From Ardenticatenales bacterium (GTDB lineage: Bacteria; Chloroflexota; Anaerolineae; Promineifilales; Promineifilaceae), in NCBI GenBank assembly GCA_020634575.1, contig JACKBM010000004.1, forward strand, positions 1 through 64,000: a stretch of DNA of 64,000 nt. Direction: 5' to 3'. Positions 52,674-61,803 of this stretch are shown one piece after another; position 1 is the first letter of the stretch, and every line of letters starts with the position of its first letter. The notes under the pieces are model-generated. The model was not told the origin of the DNA, did no database searches, and worked only from the letters and a program-made list of their open reading frames with translations. A program made the position numbers and the translations under genes.

Positions 52674-55600
52674 TCACGGCCGTGCCACCACGCAGGCCCG
52701 CACCGTCCCACTGTTGGTCTCGTTGCCGGCGGCGTCGTAGGCGATGACGTGGAAGGTGTGACAGCCGGGGCCGGGGATGGTCCATTTCTCCGTGAACGGC
52801 GGCACCGTGCTGATGGCAAATGGCACCTGGGCGCCATCGACGAAGAACTCAACCCGGTCGATGGAGATGTTGTCCGTCACCTGCGCCTGCACGATGATCC
52901 ATTCCTCGTCGGCAAAAAAGGTCTGGTCGGCGAAGGGGAAGAGGATCTGGGATGCCGGCGCCTCGTTGTCGACGGTGACCTGGACGTTGACCTCGGTAAA
53001 GCTGCCGTCATTGCGCACGACCGTCAGCAGCAGCGTATAGAGCCCATCCAGTTCGGCCACATCCCACACCCCCAGCACCTCATTGGTCCGCTCCGCAGCA
53101 ATGTTGTCGACGATGGTGACGAGGTTGACCGGGTTCAGCCCCTCAAAGTAGGCCAGCCGGTAGTAGGCGAAGTTGTCTGCGCGCACGTTGCCGCTGATTT
53201 CCAGCAGGCCGCCCACAAACTGGAATGGCGTGGGCGAGATAATGGCGATCTCGCCGGCCGCTTCGCCGGTGTCGGTGATGGTGTCATACTCGTTGGGCGG
53301 CTGCTCGATCTCGTTTTCACGCACCCAGTCCGCGGCTCGCTCCGGGTAGATGACAAACACTTTGGTATCCACCAGCTCCGGCGGCGTGTAAATGGTGGCC
53401 AACCGGCCGGTCTCCCGGTTCAGGCGGAACTCCTGGTACATGTTGTCAAACAAGGTCGGCTCCGTCCCCTGGATAAACAGCTCGGCCACCGTGGGGCAAT
53501 AGGGCGTCGGCAGCTGACCCGACGGGTCACAGACACGCCGCTCGACAATGCCGGTCGGCTGCGGCCAACTGGCGATGGGCAAATCCTGGTGAATCCAGGT
53601 CATCAGCGCCTGCCAGACGGGCGCGGCCCCCTTGGAACCGGGCACATCGCTCATCCGGCTGTTGTCGGTGTTGCCCAGCCAGACGCCAACCACCATCTGC
53701 GGCGTGTAGCCGATAGTCCAGGCGTCGCGAAAATCGTTGGTGGAGCCGGTTTTGGCGGCGACCGGCCGGTTATCCGGCAGCTCCAGCGCATTGGGGCAGC
53801 CAAAAGCGGGACAGCGCGCCAGCCGATCCGAGAGCATGTCGTTCATCAGATAAGCCAGCTGCGGCGTCAGGATTTCGCGGCGGGATGGCTCAGAATATTC
53901 ATAAATGATCTGCCCGTTGCGATCTTCTACGCGCAAAATGGAGACCGGCTCCAGCTGGCGGAACCCCAGGCGCTGCTCCTCTTCAGGCACCGGCTGACCA
54001 ATCATGACACCCATGTTGTCCATCACGGAAAAGGCGTAGGCCATATCCAGCAGCTTGACCTCGCCCCCGCCTAAAGTCAGCGACAGGCCATACTGGTTGG
54101 GGCCGGCGTCCAGGCTGGTTACCCCCAGGCTATGCGCCGTCCGGATGACATTGTCCACCCCAACGAGGCTCATCATCTCGACGGCGGGCACGTTGTAGCT
54201 GTTCTGCAGCGCCTCACGCAGTCGCAGCGGCCCGTGAAAGGCCCGGTCGTAGTTCTGCGGCACATAGGCGATGCCGTTGTAGGGCGTGCCAAAATCTGTC
54301 TCCACGTCCAGCAGCATGGTGGCCGGGGTGAAACCCTGGCTCAGGCCGGTGAGGTAGGTAAACGGTTTGAAAGAGGAGCCAGGCTGACGCAAGCCGTCAA
54401 CAGCGACGTTGAAGGAGCCATCGATCGTTTCATTCCAGTAATCGATGCTACCGACCATCGCCCGGATTTCGCCCGTAGTCGGGTCCAGGGCGACGACGGC
54501 GGCGTTGTTGACATCGTGATCGACGCCAATGTCGGCGCTACGCAGGGGCGCCAGGTAGTTGAGCGCGGGGCAATCGGCCAGCTCATCGGCCGGGAGTCCA
54601 TCGCCGATGACGCCGGAGAGGCGGCTGACCTGGGCGCGGGCCACACATTCCGCCTGGCGCTGGAGCGACAGATCCAGGCTGGTGTAGACTGTCAGGCCAC
54701 CGCGCAGCACCATCTCCGGCCCGAAGCGATCTTCCAATTCTTTGCGTACGTACAAAGCAAAATGCGGCGCGATGATGTCAAAACGTTCTTCCAAAGTGGC
54801 GACCGCTTCCAGCGGCGTGTATTTGGCCGCCACTGCCGCTTCCGCCGTGATGTAGCCCTCGCGCAACATCGCATCCAGGACCAGCTGCTGGCGGAACTGG
54901 GCCTCTTCGGGATTGTCGATCGGGTTCAGAGCCGGTGACTGGGGGATCGCCGCCAGCATCGCCGCCTCAGCCAGGGTCAGCTCAGCCGCGGTTTTGTCGT
55001 AATAAACCCGCGCCGCCGCCTCGATCCCGTAAGCCAGATTCCCGTAGAAATTGGTGTTCAGATACCATTCCAGGATCTGTTCTTTGGTGTATTCACGCGA
55101 GACGCGCTGCGCCAATAACAGCTCTTCCGCCTTGCGCTGGTAATCGTCAAAGCCCACATCTTCGCCAACAACCCGTCGTTCCGGCTCGATGAGGTTGTTC
55201 TTGACAACCTGCTGGGTGATAGACGAACCACCCTGCACGCCTCCGCCTTCCAGCACATATTCATAGAAGGCGCGACCGATACCCTCAACATCAAAACCCT
55301 GGTTGGTCCAGAAGCTCTTGTCCTCGATCGCCACGGTCGCATCAATGATGTTTTGCGGCATCTGCGCCAGCGGGATCCATTGGCGATCACCCCCCAGCGG
55401 GTCGATTACCTCATAAATCAGAACGAGGTTACGCTGCCCATCGCCATCCGGATCATCGCCCCAGGCATAGATTTTGGTCGTCTCAAAGGTGGTATCTACA
55501 TCCTGACCCAGCTTTTCCAGCTCGGTGAAGTCCGGCAAATCGCGGGTGAAGTAGGCGTAGACGGCTGAGGTGCCGATACCGGCCGATAACAGCGAACCGA

Positions 55601-55721
55601 CCACGAAGAGCACAAGAAGCGTGAGCAGAATCGTCAGGGCGCGCAGCCATTGGCGACCGCCCCGGCGGCTGCGGCTGAGACGGCGATAGCGCCAGTTAAT
55701 AATCCGGGATGTTTTAGGCAT
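52674..55721 (-). CDS. Class A penicillin-binding protein (PBP1a-like)
   Basis: A 1015-residue bifunctional peptidoglycan synthase. A membrane anchor (about 28-55) precedes the GT51 transglycosylase (AIEDKSFWTNQGFD ... QGGSSITQQ, about 130-180). The transpeptidase has SSFK (near 447), SYN (near 508) and KTG (near 657). The C-terminal ~250 residues are two beta-sandwich domains. Start ATG 55721 gives MPKTSRIINWRYRR; a TTG at 55757 is possible. No clear Shine-Dalgarno is visible. Confidence 0.93.
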   Translation of the reverse strand: MPKTSRIINWRYRRLSRSRRGGRQWLRALTILLTLLVLFVVGSLLSAGIGTSAVYAYFTRDLPDFTELEKLGQDVDTTFETTKIYAWGDDPDGDGQRNLVLIYEVIDPLGGDRQWIPLAQMPQNIIDATVAIEDKSFWTNQGFDVEGIGRAFYEYVLEGGGVQGGSSITQQVVKNNLIEPERRVVGEDVGFDDYQRKAEELLLAQRVSREYTKEQILEWYLNTNFYGNLAYGIEAAARVYYDKTAAELTLAEAAMLAAIPQSPALNPIDNPEEAQFRQQLVLDAMLREGYITAEAAVAAKYTPLEAVATLEERFDIIAPHFALYVRKELEDRFGPEMVLRGGLTVYTSLDLSLQRQAECVARAQVSRLSGVIGDGLPADELADCPALNYLAPLRSADIGVDHDVNNAAVVALDPTTGEIRAMVGSIDYWNETIDGSFNVAVDGLRQPGSSFKPFTYLTGLSQGFTPATMLLDVETDFGTPYNGIAYVPQNYDRAFHGPLRLREALQNSYNVPAVEMMSLVGVDNVIRTAHSLGVTSLDAGPNQYGLSLTLGGGEVKLLDMAYAFSVMDNMGVMIGQPVPEEEQRLGFRQLEPVSILRVEDRNGQIIYEYSEPSRREILTPQLAYLMNDMLSDRLARCPAFGCPNALELPDNRPVAAKTGSTNDFRDAWTIGYTPQMVVGVWLGNTDNSRMSDVPGSKGAAPVWQALMTWIHQDLPIASWPQPTGIVERRVCDPSGQLPTPYCPTVAELFIQGTEPTLFDNMYQEFRLNRETGRLATIYTPPELVDTKVFVIYPERAADWVRENEIEQPPNEYDTITDTGEAAGEIAIISPTPFQFVGGLLEISGNVRADNFAYYRLAYFEGLNPVNLVTIVDNIAAERTNEVLGVWDVAELDGLYTLLLTVVRNDGSFTEVNVQVTVDNEAPASQILFPFADQTFFADEEWIIVQAQVTDNISIDRVEFFVDGAQVPFAISTVPPFTEKWTIPGPGCHTFHVIAYDAAGNETNSGTVRACVVARP

Positions 55722-56029
55722 AGGCTGAATTCTGCCAGTTATAAAAAAGGACCGCAAGTCGCGGAGCAGACGATTTAGCCACGCTTAAGCCACTACCCCG
55801 GCTGAAGCGCGGTCAACGGCTATCCCTGTGTGGATTATGCTCTCCGGCAAAGGAGGCAGTAGAAAGCCGGCAAAACGGATGTTGTGAAGTTACGTAGATA
55901 CAGATAAAATCGCCGCGTGTCGTAGTGTGAGACCGAAAAACGTCACAGCCGAGCGGAAAAGCTAATGCTCCGCTTGACCCACTGGCCACGACACAAAGCG
56001 GCTCACCTACACATAGTAACTGTCTCTCG

Positions 56030-56055
56030 CTGTGGGCTCATCCACAGTGGATGAG
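56030..56055 (+). promoter_or_regulatory. Mutually exclusive hairpins at the ribosome binding site
   Basis: Two hairpins overlap: CTGTGG/CCACAG (56030-56047, loop of six) and CTCATCCAC/GTGGATGAG (56037-56055, loop of one base as drawn, so really three or more). The second pairs the first bases of the Shine-Dalgarno GAGGAG (56053-56058). The layout suggests translation control of the synthase gene. The rest of 55722-56029 shows no gene. Confidence 0.4.
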
Positions 56056-56061
56056 GAGATC

Positions 56062-57315
56062 ATGTCAGGAAAACAGACTACGCAAGCCCCCCCTAACGTC
56101 CCTCTAACGCCGGCACTACTCTGGGATCTCGAGCATTACAAAGAGCGCGGACTTTACTTTTACCTGGAGCAGGTGGAAGAAATCCTGCCGCATGGTCGTG
56201 TTCGGGTGAAGGGGCATGGCGAAATGATTATGCTCGGCAGCTACTCCTACCTGGGGTTGCTGGGTCACCCCCGCATTAATGCTGCCGCCAAGGCCGCGGT
56301 CGACCAGTACGGCACCGGCACGCACGGGGTCCGCCTGTTGGCGGGTTCTTTGCCCTTGCACGCTCAACTAGAAGAGCGCATTGCCCGCTTCAAGAAAACG
56401 GACGCGGCAATCACCTTCTCCAGTGGTTATGTCACCAATGTCGGCACCATCTCATCGATTCTGGGCCGGGGTGACGTCGTCATTTCGGACAAAATCAACC
56501 ATGCCAGCATCGTGGATGGTTGTATGTTGGCGATGGGCAACATGGTCCGCTTCCGGCATAACGATATGGACCATCTGGAACACCGGTTACAGCAGGCACC
56601 GGCCGGTGCTCGCAAACTGGTCGTCGTCGACGCCGTCTTCAGTATGGATGGCGACATCATCGACCTGCCCACCGTCCACCGGCTCTGCCGCCAGTACGGC
56701 GCCTATCTGATGGTCGACGAAGCGCACTCCATTGGCGTCCTGGGCGAGACCGGCCACGGCATCGAAGAGCATTTTGGCATGCCCGCTGACACCATCGACG
56801 TCAAAATGGGCACGCTCAGCAAGACCATTCCCAGCGTTGGCGGTTACGTCGCCGGCAACCTGGAGTTGATCACCTATCTGCGCCATGCCGCCCGCGGCTT
56901 TATCTTCTCCGCCGCCCTGCCCCCGGCCTCAGCTGCCGCCGCCCTGGAAGCCTTTGACGTGATCGAGGATGAGCCGGAGCGCATCAAACAGCTGCAGAAA
57001 CATACCAATCACTTTGGCACTCGCCTGCGCGAGGCCGGCTTCCGCATCATGGAGACGGAAACGGCGATTATGCCCATCGTCTGTGGCAATACCGAACTGG
57101 CTGCGCGGCTGGCCCATTTTTGCCAGGAGCGGGGCATCTTCGTCCAGGCGATTGTCGCGCCCGTTGTCCCCGAGGGGTCCGAACGGCTGCGCGCCTGCGT
57201 CTGCGCCACCCACACCACGGAAGATATCGATTATTGTGTGGATGTCCTGATTGAGGGTGCGCAAAAGATTGGCGGCATCCTGGAACGGCAATTCACATCA
57301 GACGTCAGCAACTAA
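56062..57315 (+). CDS. Alpha-oxoamine synthase (PLP-dependent, KBL/BioF/SPT type)
   Basis: A 417-residue fold-type I PLP enzyme of the alpha-oxoamine synthase family, which condenses an amino acid with an acyl-CoA. The PLP Lys is in GTLSKTIPSVGG (near residues 253-264), the cofactor Asp in VDEAHSIGVLG, and the His in KINHASIVDG. Whether it makes KAPA, 2-amino-3-ketobutyrate, or a sphingoid base is not settled by sequence; no biotin, threonine or ACP genes are nearby. GAGGAG precedes ATG 56062. Confidence 0.88.
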   Translation: MSGKQTTQAPPNVPLTPALLWDLEHYKERGLYFYLEQVEEILPHGRVRVKGHGEMIMLGSYSYLGLLGHPRINAAAKAAVDQYGTGTHGVRLLAGSLPLHAQLEERIARFKKTDAAITFSSGYVTNVGTISSILGRGDVVISDKINHASIVDGCMLAMGNMVRFRHNDMDHLEHRLQQAPAGARKLVVVDAVFSMDGDIIDLPTVHRLCRQYGAYLMVDEAHSIGVLGETGHGIEEHFGMPADTIDVKMGTLSKTIPSVGGYVAGNLELITYLRHAARGFIFSAALPPASAAAALEAFDVIEDEPERIKQLQKHTNHFGTRLREAGFRIMETETAIMPIVCGNTELAARLAHFCQERGIFVQAIVAPVVPEGSERLRACVCATHTTEDIDYCVDVLIEGAQKIGGILERQFTSDVSN

Positions 57316-57337
57316 AATCCCCATCCCCAGACAAAAC

Positions 57338-57367
57338 AAAAGGCCCCTCTTGCGAGGGGCCTTTTTT
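57338..57367. terminator. Bidirectional intrinsic terminator
   Basis: A 12-base perfect stem AAAAGGCCCCTC / GAGGGGCCTTTT around TTGC, with T-runs on both sides. It terminates the synthase gene on the plus strand and, on the minus strand, the tRNA-Arg transcript. Confidence 0.9.
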
Positions 57368-57369
57368 GA

Positions 57370-57441
57370 TGCTCCTACCAGGACTCGAACCTGGGCTTCT
57401 GGCTTCGGAGGCCAGCGCTCTATCCTCTGAGCTATAGGAGC
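57370..57441 (-). tRNA. tRNA-Arg (anticodon CCG)
   Basis: Read on the minus strand, the 72-base sequence folds into a cloverleaf: 7-bp acceptor GCTCCTA/TAGGAGC, D stem GCTC/GAGC, anticodon stem CTGGC/GCCAG with loop CTCCGAA (anticodon CCG, codon CGG), four-base variable loop, T stem CCAGG/CCTGG with TTCGAGT. CCA is not encoded. The terminator at 57338-57367 follows its 3' end. Confidence 0.95.
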
Positions 57442-57490
57442 TTAACGGGGCGAGATTGTGCCATACGGCCCCGCAAATGTCAAGCGCAGA

Positions 57491-58939
57491 TCAGTAGCCG
57501 CGCACGCGTGATTGGGCCCATTCATACAGCTGCATATAGCCCTGCGCGGAACGGTTCCAGGAAAAGTCACTGTTCATGCCGGCCAGTTGCATACTCCGCC
57601 AACCCGGCTGGTCAAAGCGGTAACGATCCAGGGCCCGATGCACGGCATGCCAGAACGCCGCCGGCGTATGATCGCCAAAAACAAAACCGGTCTGCCAATC
57701 AGCCACGGTGTCGGCCAGACCGCCGGTGTGGCGCACAATCGGCACGCAGCCGTAGCGCATGGAGATCATCTGGCTCAGGCCGCACGGTTCAAAGCGTGAG
57801 GGCATCAGGAACATGTCGCTGCCGGCGTAGATCAAGGGAGCCAGCGCTGCATTAAACGCCAGCACCGCCCGCATCTTGTCGCGATGGTAGTCCGCCAGTT
57901 GGCGCAGCATCCCTTCGTATTGAGGGTCGCCCGTACCCAGGACCACAAACTGCGCCTCGCCGGCCGTGTTGTTCAACAGCAGATGGATAACATGACCCAG
58001 AATATCCAGCCCTTTTTGGAAATCCAGCCGGCTGATCATAGCCAGCAGCGGGACATCTGGTTTTTGCGGCAAACCCAGTTGCGCCTGCAGCGCTTGCTTG
58101 AGCCGGGCTCGGTTATCCAGCTTGTCGATGGAGAAATGGTCGGGCAGGCGTTTGTCACCGGCCGGATCCCATTCCTCCGTATCAATCCCATTCAGGATCC
58201 CATGCAGATCGCCGCTGCGCTGCCGCAGCAGGCCATCCAGATCTGCGCCAAAAGCCGGCGTCATGATTTCGCGCGCATAGGTTGGGCTAACGGTGTTCAC
58301 CATCGTCGCATGATGGATGCCCCGGGCCATAAAGTTGACAATGCCGTACGGCTCTTCCCGCATGCTGTAGCTCTGAATGCGCAGTAAATCAAAGAGCTCC
58401 CAGGGGCTGTGCCCCTGATGGGCCAGGTTGTGGATGGTGAACAGCGTCGCGATATTGGCAAAGCGGGGATCGGCCTGCCCGGCCGTGGCCAGCCAGGTGA
58501 TGGCGGGGGCGGTATGCCAATCATGAGCATGGACGAGGTGGGGGCGCCAGCCCTGGTCTACCACCATCAGCTCCAGAGCTGCCCGGCTGAAAAAGGCAAA
58601 ACGGTAACCATCGTCACCGTAGCCGTAGATTTCCGGCCGGTTAAACAGATGATGGTCCGCGATAAAGTAAACCGGCACCTCGCTGCCGGGCAGCGTCCCG
58701 CGAAAGGCGCCAACCGGCCGGCTGCCATCGCCCCACGGCACCTGCAGCAAAAGCGGCATCGACTCAACATTCCAGCGGCCAGACTCAACATCCTGGTAAG
58801 CCGGCATTACCACCCGGACATCAACGCCCAGCGCCTGCAGCGCCTTGGGCAGCGAACCCGCGACATCGCCAAGGCCACCCCGTTTGGCAAACGGGGCGAC
58901 TTCAGCACTCAGGAAAAGAACGCGTAACTGCTCCACCAT
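57491..58939 (-). CDS. glgA: Glycogen synthase
   Basis: A 482-residue GT5 enzyme that extends alpha-1,4-glucan from ADP-glucose or UDP-glucose. The N-terminal nucleotide-sugar loop is KRGGLGDV (canonical KTGGLGDV), and the C-terminal Rossmann domain carries the DMFLMPSRFEPCGLSQ donor motif. I chose ATG 58939 (MVEQLRV) with GGAG upstream. No other glycogen gene is adjacent. A palindromic terminator lies upstream. Confidence 0.93.
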   Translation of the reverse strand: MVEQLRVLFLSAEVAPFAKRGGLGDVAGSLPKALQALGVDVRVVMPAYQDVESGRWNVESMPLLLQVPWGDGSRPVGAFRGTLPGSEVPVYFIADHHLFNRPEIYGYGDDGYRFAFFSRAALELMVVDQGWRPHLVHAHDWHTAPAITWLATAGQADPRFANIATLFTIHNLAHQGHSPWELFDLLRIQSYSMREEPYGIVNFMARGIHHATMVNTVSPTYAREIMTPAFGADLDGLLRQRSGDLHGILNGIDTEEWDPAGDKRLPDHFSIDKLDNRARLKQALQAQLGLPQKPDVPLLAMISRLDFQKGLDILGHVIHLLLNNTAGEAQFVVLGTGDPQYEGMLRQLADYHRDKMRAVLAFNAALAPLIYAGSDMFLMPSRFEPCGLSQMISMRYGCVPIVRHTGGLADTVADWQTGFVFGDHTPAAFWHAVHRALDRYRFDQPGWRSMQLAGMNSDFSWNRSAQGYMQLYEWAQSRVRGY

Positions 58940-58961
58940 CTTTCTCCAGGATTGGACCAAC

Positions 58962-58994
58962 AAAAAAGGCCCTGCTCAATTGAGCAGGGCCTTT
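58962..58994 (-). terminator. Intrinsic terminator (30-bp perfect palindrome)
   Basis: A perfect palindrome, half-site AAAGGCCCTGCTCAA (58965-58979), ends on the minus strand in six Ts (58962-58967 complement). It follows the gene at 59022-59300. Confidence 0.9.
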
Positions 58995-59021
58995 ATCATA
59001 TCGTAATCAGGCTTGTTTGGC

Positions 59022-59300
59022 CTAGATGAACTCGATAAAGCCAAAACCATTCTTTTCAGCCGGATACGCGGCAACTTTCGCTTCTGAGGTCCGACCATCT
59101 TCACTGGTAATGACAAAGGTAGATTGTACCTGCCAGTGATCCCACAAATCAGTCTCACCCTGCAGGACGCGAAAACTGCGCATCGCCCCAGCCTGGCCCA
59201 AAGGGCCGCCGGGACGGATGTTATAACCATTCAAGGCAATGCGGGCTATTGGTTTCTGCTTGTGGTCATAAACCGTGGCCACGACTTCATTTTTACCCAC
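59022..59300 (-). CDS. Small protein of unknown function
   Basis: A 92-residue, mostly beta protein (VVATVYDHKQKPIARIALNGYNIRPGG start). I do not recognise a family. Its own terminator and a 266-base upstream region with dyads suggest it is expressed alone and regulated. It lacks signal peptide and membrane segments. Confidence 0.6.
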   Translation of the reverse strand: MGKNEVVATVYDHKQKPIARIALNGYNIRPGGPLGQAGAMRSFRVLQGETDLWDHWQVQSTFVITSEDGRTSEAKVAAYPAEKNGFGFIEFI

Positions 59301-59349
59301 AGGGCTCTCCGTTCACATTACCAATAAAAGCTCAGACTGGTTCCCTGCT

Positions 59350-59515
59350 GTTTTGTGCGATATAAGATTTCTAAATCACAAAACAAGAGGAGTGTAGGGG
59401 TACTACGAATTCGCATTATACGTGATTTGACCATTCTACACAACAGCTGCACATAAGGATAACTAGAGAAACTTACCAACTTTCTTAAGTACTTTAGTAC
59501 TGGTACCGTACTTTT
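59350..59515. promoter_or_regulatory. Dyad-rich intergenic region upstream of the 92-residue protein
   Basis: GTTTTGTG (59350-59357) and CACAAAAC (59377-59384) flank ATATAAG, a possible -10. A second cluster, AGTACTTTAGTACT ... GGTACC ... GTACTT (about 59488-59515), is rich in AGTACT/GTAC dyads. These are possible operators. No gene is seen in 59301-59566. Confidence 0.35.
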
Positions 59516-59566
59516 GGGCTATAGCAAAATCCTCAATTCAGGACCTTTCTCTATTGCAATTGTCGT

Positions 59567-60367
59567 TCAGGCCGGAAACCGGCGCCGATATTCGTACAGC
59601 AGCAGACTGGAAGCAATCGCCAGGTTCAATGAGCTGGCGTCCCCCCACATTGGGATGCGGATCTGGTTGGCCGCTGCCGCCAGCGCCTCGGCTGAAAGGC
59701 CCGTCTGCTCGCTGCCCATCAGCAGCATAAGCCGCGCCGGCCATTCTGCCGACCAGCAATCGTCGGTCGCCCGCGCCGATGTGGCCCAGACCGGCAACTG
59801 TTGCGCCCCCGCCCAGGCGTACAACTCGGCCAGCGACGCCACCGCCGCCACTGGCACCGTAAACAATGCGCCCATGCTGGCCCGGACAGCGCCCGGGTGA
59901 AACGGGTCCGTGCCACCGCCAACCAGGATGAGGCCGTGCCCGGCGACGGCATCCAGCGTGCGCATGATCGTGCCCAGGTTGCCCGGGTCGCCGGGAGCCT
60001 CAACCGCCAGCAGCAACGCCTGTTCCGGCACTTGCCAGCTGGACAGGGCCGGCAATTCGCTGGCGACCAGCGCCAGCAGGCCTGTGCCATGCTCCCAGCC
60101 AGCCACCTTGTCCAACAGCGCGGCGCCAATCTCGGCCACTGGCAGCCCCCGCTCAGCCGCCGCCGCCACGGCATCCAGAGCCACGGGGCTATTCAGCCTT
60201 TCGGGGCAGACAATGAGTTGCTGCACGGACCAGCCATTTTCCAGGGCGGCCAAAACCGGCCGGATCCCCTCCACCACAAACAGCCCTTCGCGCCGGCGAT
60301 GTTTGCGCTGGCTCAGGCGACGTAGCTGTTTGATGAGCGGATTTTGCGGGCTGGTTATCAGGCTCAT
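59567..60367 (-). CDS. TrmH/SpoU family RNA methyltransferase
   Basis: A 266-residue SPOUT methyltransferase for ribose 2'-O-methylation of tRNA or rRNA. Motif 1 is GDPGNLGTIMRTLD with the conserved Asn and Arg; motif 2 is LLMGSEQTGLS (usually GxExxG); motif 3 is IRIPMWGDASSLNLAIASS. An N-terminal RNA-binding substrate domain (SpoU_sub) precedes. Target unknown. It is followed by two minus-strand genes with small gaps. Confidence 0.92.
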   Translation of the reverse strand: MSLITSPQNPLIKQLRRLSQRKHRRREGLFVVEGIRPVLAALENGWSVQQLIVCPERLNSPVALDAVAAAAERGLPVAEIGAALLDKVAGWEHGTGLLALVASELPALSSWQVPEQALLLAVEAPGDPGNLGTIMRTLDAVAGHGLILVGGGTDPFHPGAVRASMGALFTVPVAAVASLAELYAWAGAQQLPVWATSARATDDCWSAEWPARLMLLMGSEQTGLSAEALAAAANQIRIPMWGDASSLNLAIASSLLLYEYRRRFPA

Positions 60368-60372
60368 AGCGG

Positions 60373-60792
60373 TTACTCCGGCCGCTGCGCATCATAGGCG
60401 GTGGCCATCGCCGCCGGCACCCGGGCCGGTCGCAAACTAGCCAGGTCGATGAAACAGCCGGCCTGCTGGGCGCTGGCCATCAGCTGATCACCGCAGCGAA
60501 ACTCAGCCGCCACGCGCCAGCTCGTCCGGCGCAGCTGGGTGACCCACATACGGCCAACCGGCCGGTCCGCCAGCCGAATCGGCCGCAGATAGTTGACCTC
60601 CGTGCGCGTCAACGCCGGCCCCAACCCATCAGCCATCAACTCCGCCAGTGAGACCGTGCTGGCCAACAATTCATGCCGCAGATCGGACAACCAGCGTACG
60701 TACACGACGTTGTTTACCACACCCATAAAATCGGTGTCATAGGAGCGAATCGGAAAAGCGATCTCTGTCAGAAGTGGATACTCAGCAGACAT
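60373..60792 (-). CDS. Acyl-CoA thioesterase (4HBT hot-dog fold)
   Basis: A 139-residue protein with the catalytic YDTDFMGVVNNVVYVRWL motif (near residues 18-35) of the 4-hydroxybenzoyl-CoA thioesterase family, YbgC-like. It hydrolyses acyl-CoA thioesters of unknown chain length. Its ATG overlaps the upstream DUF1028 stop by one base, so they are coupled; the methyltransferase starts five bases after its stop. Confidence 0.9.
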   Translation of the reverse strand: MSAEYPLLTEIAFPIRSYDTDFMGVVNNVVYVRWLSDLRHELLASTVSLAELMADGLGPALTRTEVNYLRPIRLADRPVGRMWVTQLRRTSWRVAAEFRCGDQLMASAQQAGCFIDLASLRPARVPAAMATAYDAQRPE

Positions 60793-61673
60793 CAGGCCCC
60801 GCGTGATTTCAGGTAGGCAACAACCTTGCGCTCAATCATATCCTGGCCCCGCCAGCGCTCTTCCAGGTTCTCGGTGCCGGTCATTTTGACAAGCGCCTGG
60901 CGGAACTCTGGCGTCAATGCACCATGAACCGGCGCCGTCAGGTAATGTTTACGCCACAGAACCGGCTCCATTTCCGCCACAACACTTTCCAGCGGCACCA
61001 GATCGTCCTCGTCTACGGCGCCAAAGAAAAGGTGGTGGGCTTCGACCAGCGTATGCAACTGCTTGATGGGCGTCGGGTGGTCATCCACCCGCAAATCCAG
61101 GTAGCGGTCCGTGCGACCACCATAGCCGCCCTTCTCGCGCACCACCAGCACCCCGGCCGCCTGCCGGCCCCGACTATCGCCACCGGCTGCCTGGCCGGCG
61201 GCCAGCGCTTTCACCAGCCAATCAGCCAGTTCACCATGGCCATCGTCGCGCGCTTTCTCAAAGGCAGTGGCCATCGCCTCGACTGTGCCGGGCACCAGGA
61301 TATTCCCCTGGCAACTATACATTTCGCCCGTCTGATGGCCGGCCCAGGCCATACATTCTGAACCGGTAAAAGCAGCCACCCCGCCCTGGGCATCCACAAT
61401 GCCCAACTGACGCCACTCACGCTCTTCATCCGCCTCGGTCAGCGCCGCCACCACCTCGCCCGCACTTTTGCCGTCAGCCAGCAGCGCCAGCCCGTCCGGG
61501 CCATAGTCCATGTTGGCGTAGGATTGCGTGGCGACAGCCCCTGCGCCCGCCCGGGCCCAGGAAACCACGGCCGCGCAGGCCAGAAACTTGGATTGCACCG
61601 CCACACCCCATTCCTGCCGATCCGGGTTGTAAGCCACTATTGAAAAGGTCGCAATTGGAAATCTGGGCACCAT
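60792..61673 (-). CDS. DUF1028 family protein
   Basis: A 293-residue protein starting MVPRFPIATFSIVAYNPDR, typical of DUF1028, an Ntn-hydrolase-like fold of unclear function. Family patterns WGVAVQSKFLACAAVVSWARAGAGAVATQ and GRQAAGVLVVREKGGY are present. I chose ATG 61673, or the codon before it (61676), with GAGGTGG upstream. The much longer upstream frame is not used. Confidence 0.88.
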   Translation of the reverse strand: MVPRFPIATFSIVAYNPDRQEWGVAVQSKFLACAAVVSWARAGAGAVATQSYANMDYGPDGLALLADGKSAGEVVAALTEADEEREWRQLGIVDAQGGVAAFTGSECMAWAGHQTGEMYSCQGNILVPGTVEAMATAFEKARDDGHGELADWLVKALAAGQAAGGDSRGRQAAGVLVVREKGGYGGRTDRYLDLRVDDHPTPIKQLHTLVEAHHLFFGAVDEDDLVPLESVVAEMEPVLWRKHYLTAPVHGALTPEFRQALVKMTGTENLEERWRGQDMIERKVVAYLKSRGA

Positions 61674-61775
61674 CATCCACCTCGCTTGAACTGATATGGA
61701 ACCTGAGCTGATTGTACCGGAGGCCAGAGGTGTAGGCGATAGATGAGAGTTATCGCCGGTCAGAATTGTTTCCCT

Positions 61776-61781
61776 TATAAT
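61776..61781 (+). promoter_or_regulatory. -10 box of the small-protein operon
   Basis: TATAAT at 61776-61781 precedes GGAG (61792-61795) and the ATG at 61804. An upstream ATG at 61780 overlaps this box, which is why I chose 61804. No -35 is clear. Confidence 0.5.
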
Positions 61782-61803
61782 GCTGCCAACTGGAGAAAAA
61801 ATT

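Noticed and set aside
53517..53527. A regulatory site in the PBP gene.
   Set aside because: It is one copy of the ACCCGACGGGT family inside coding sequence; there is no promoter context.
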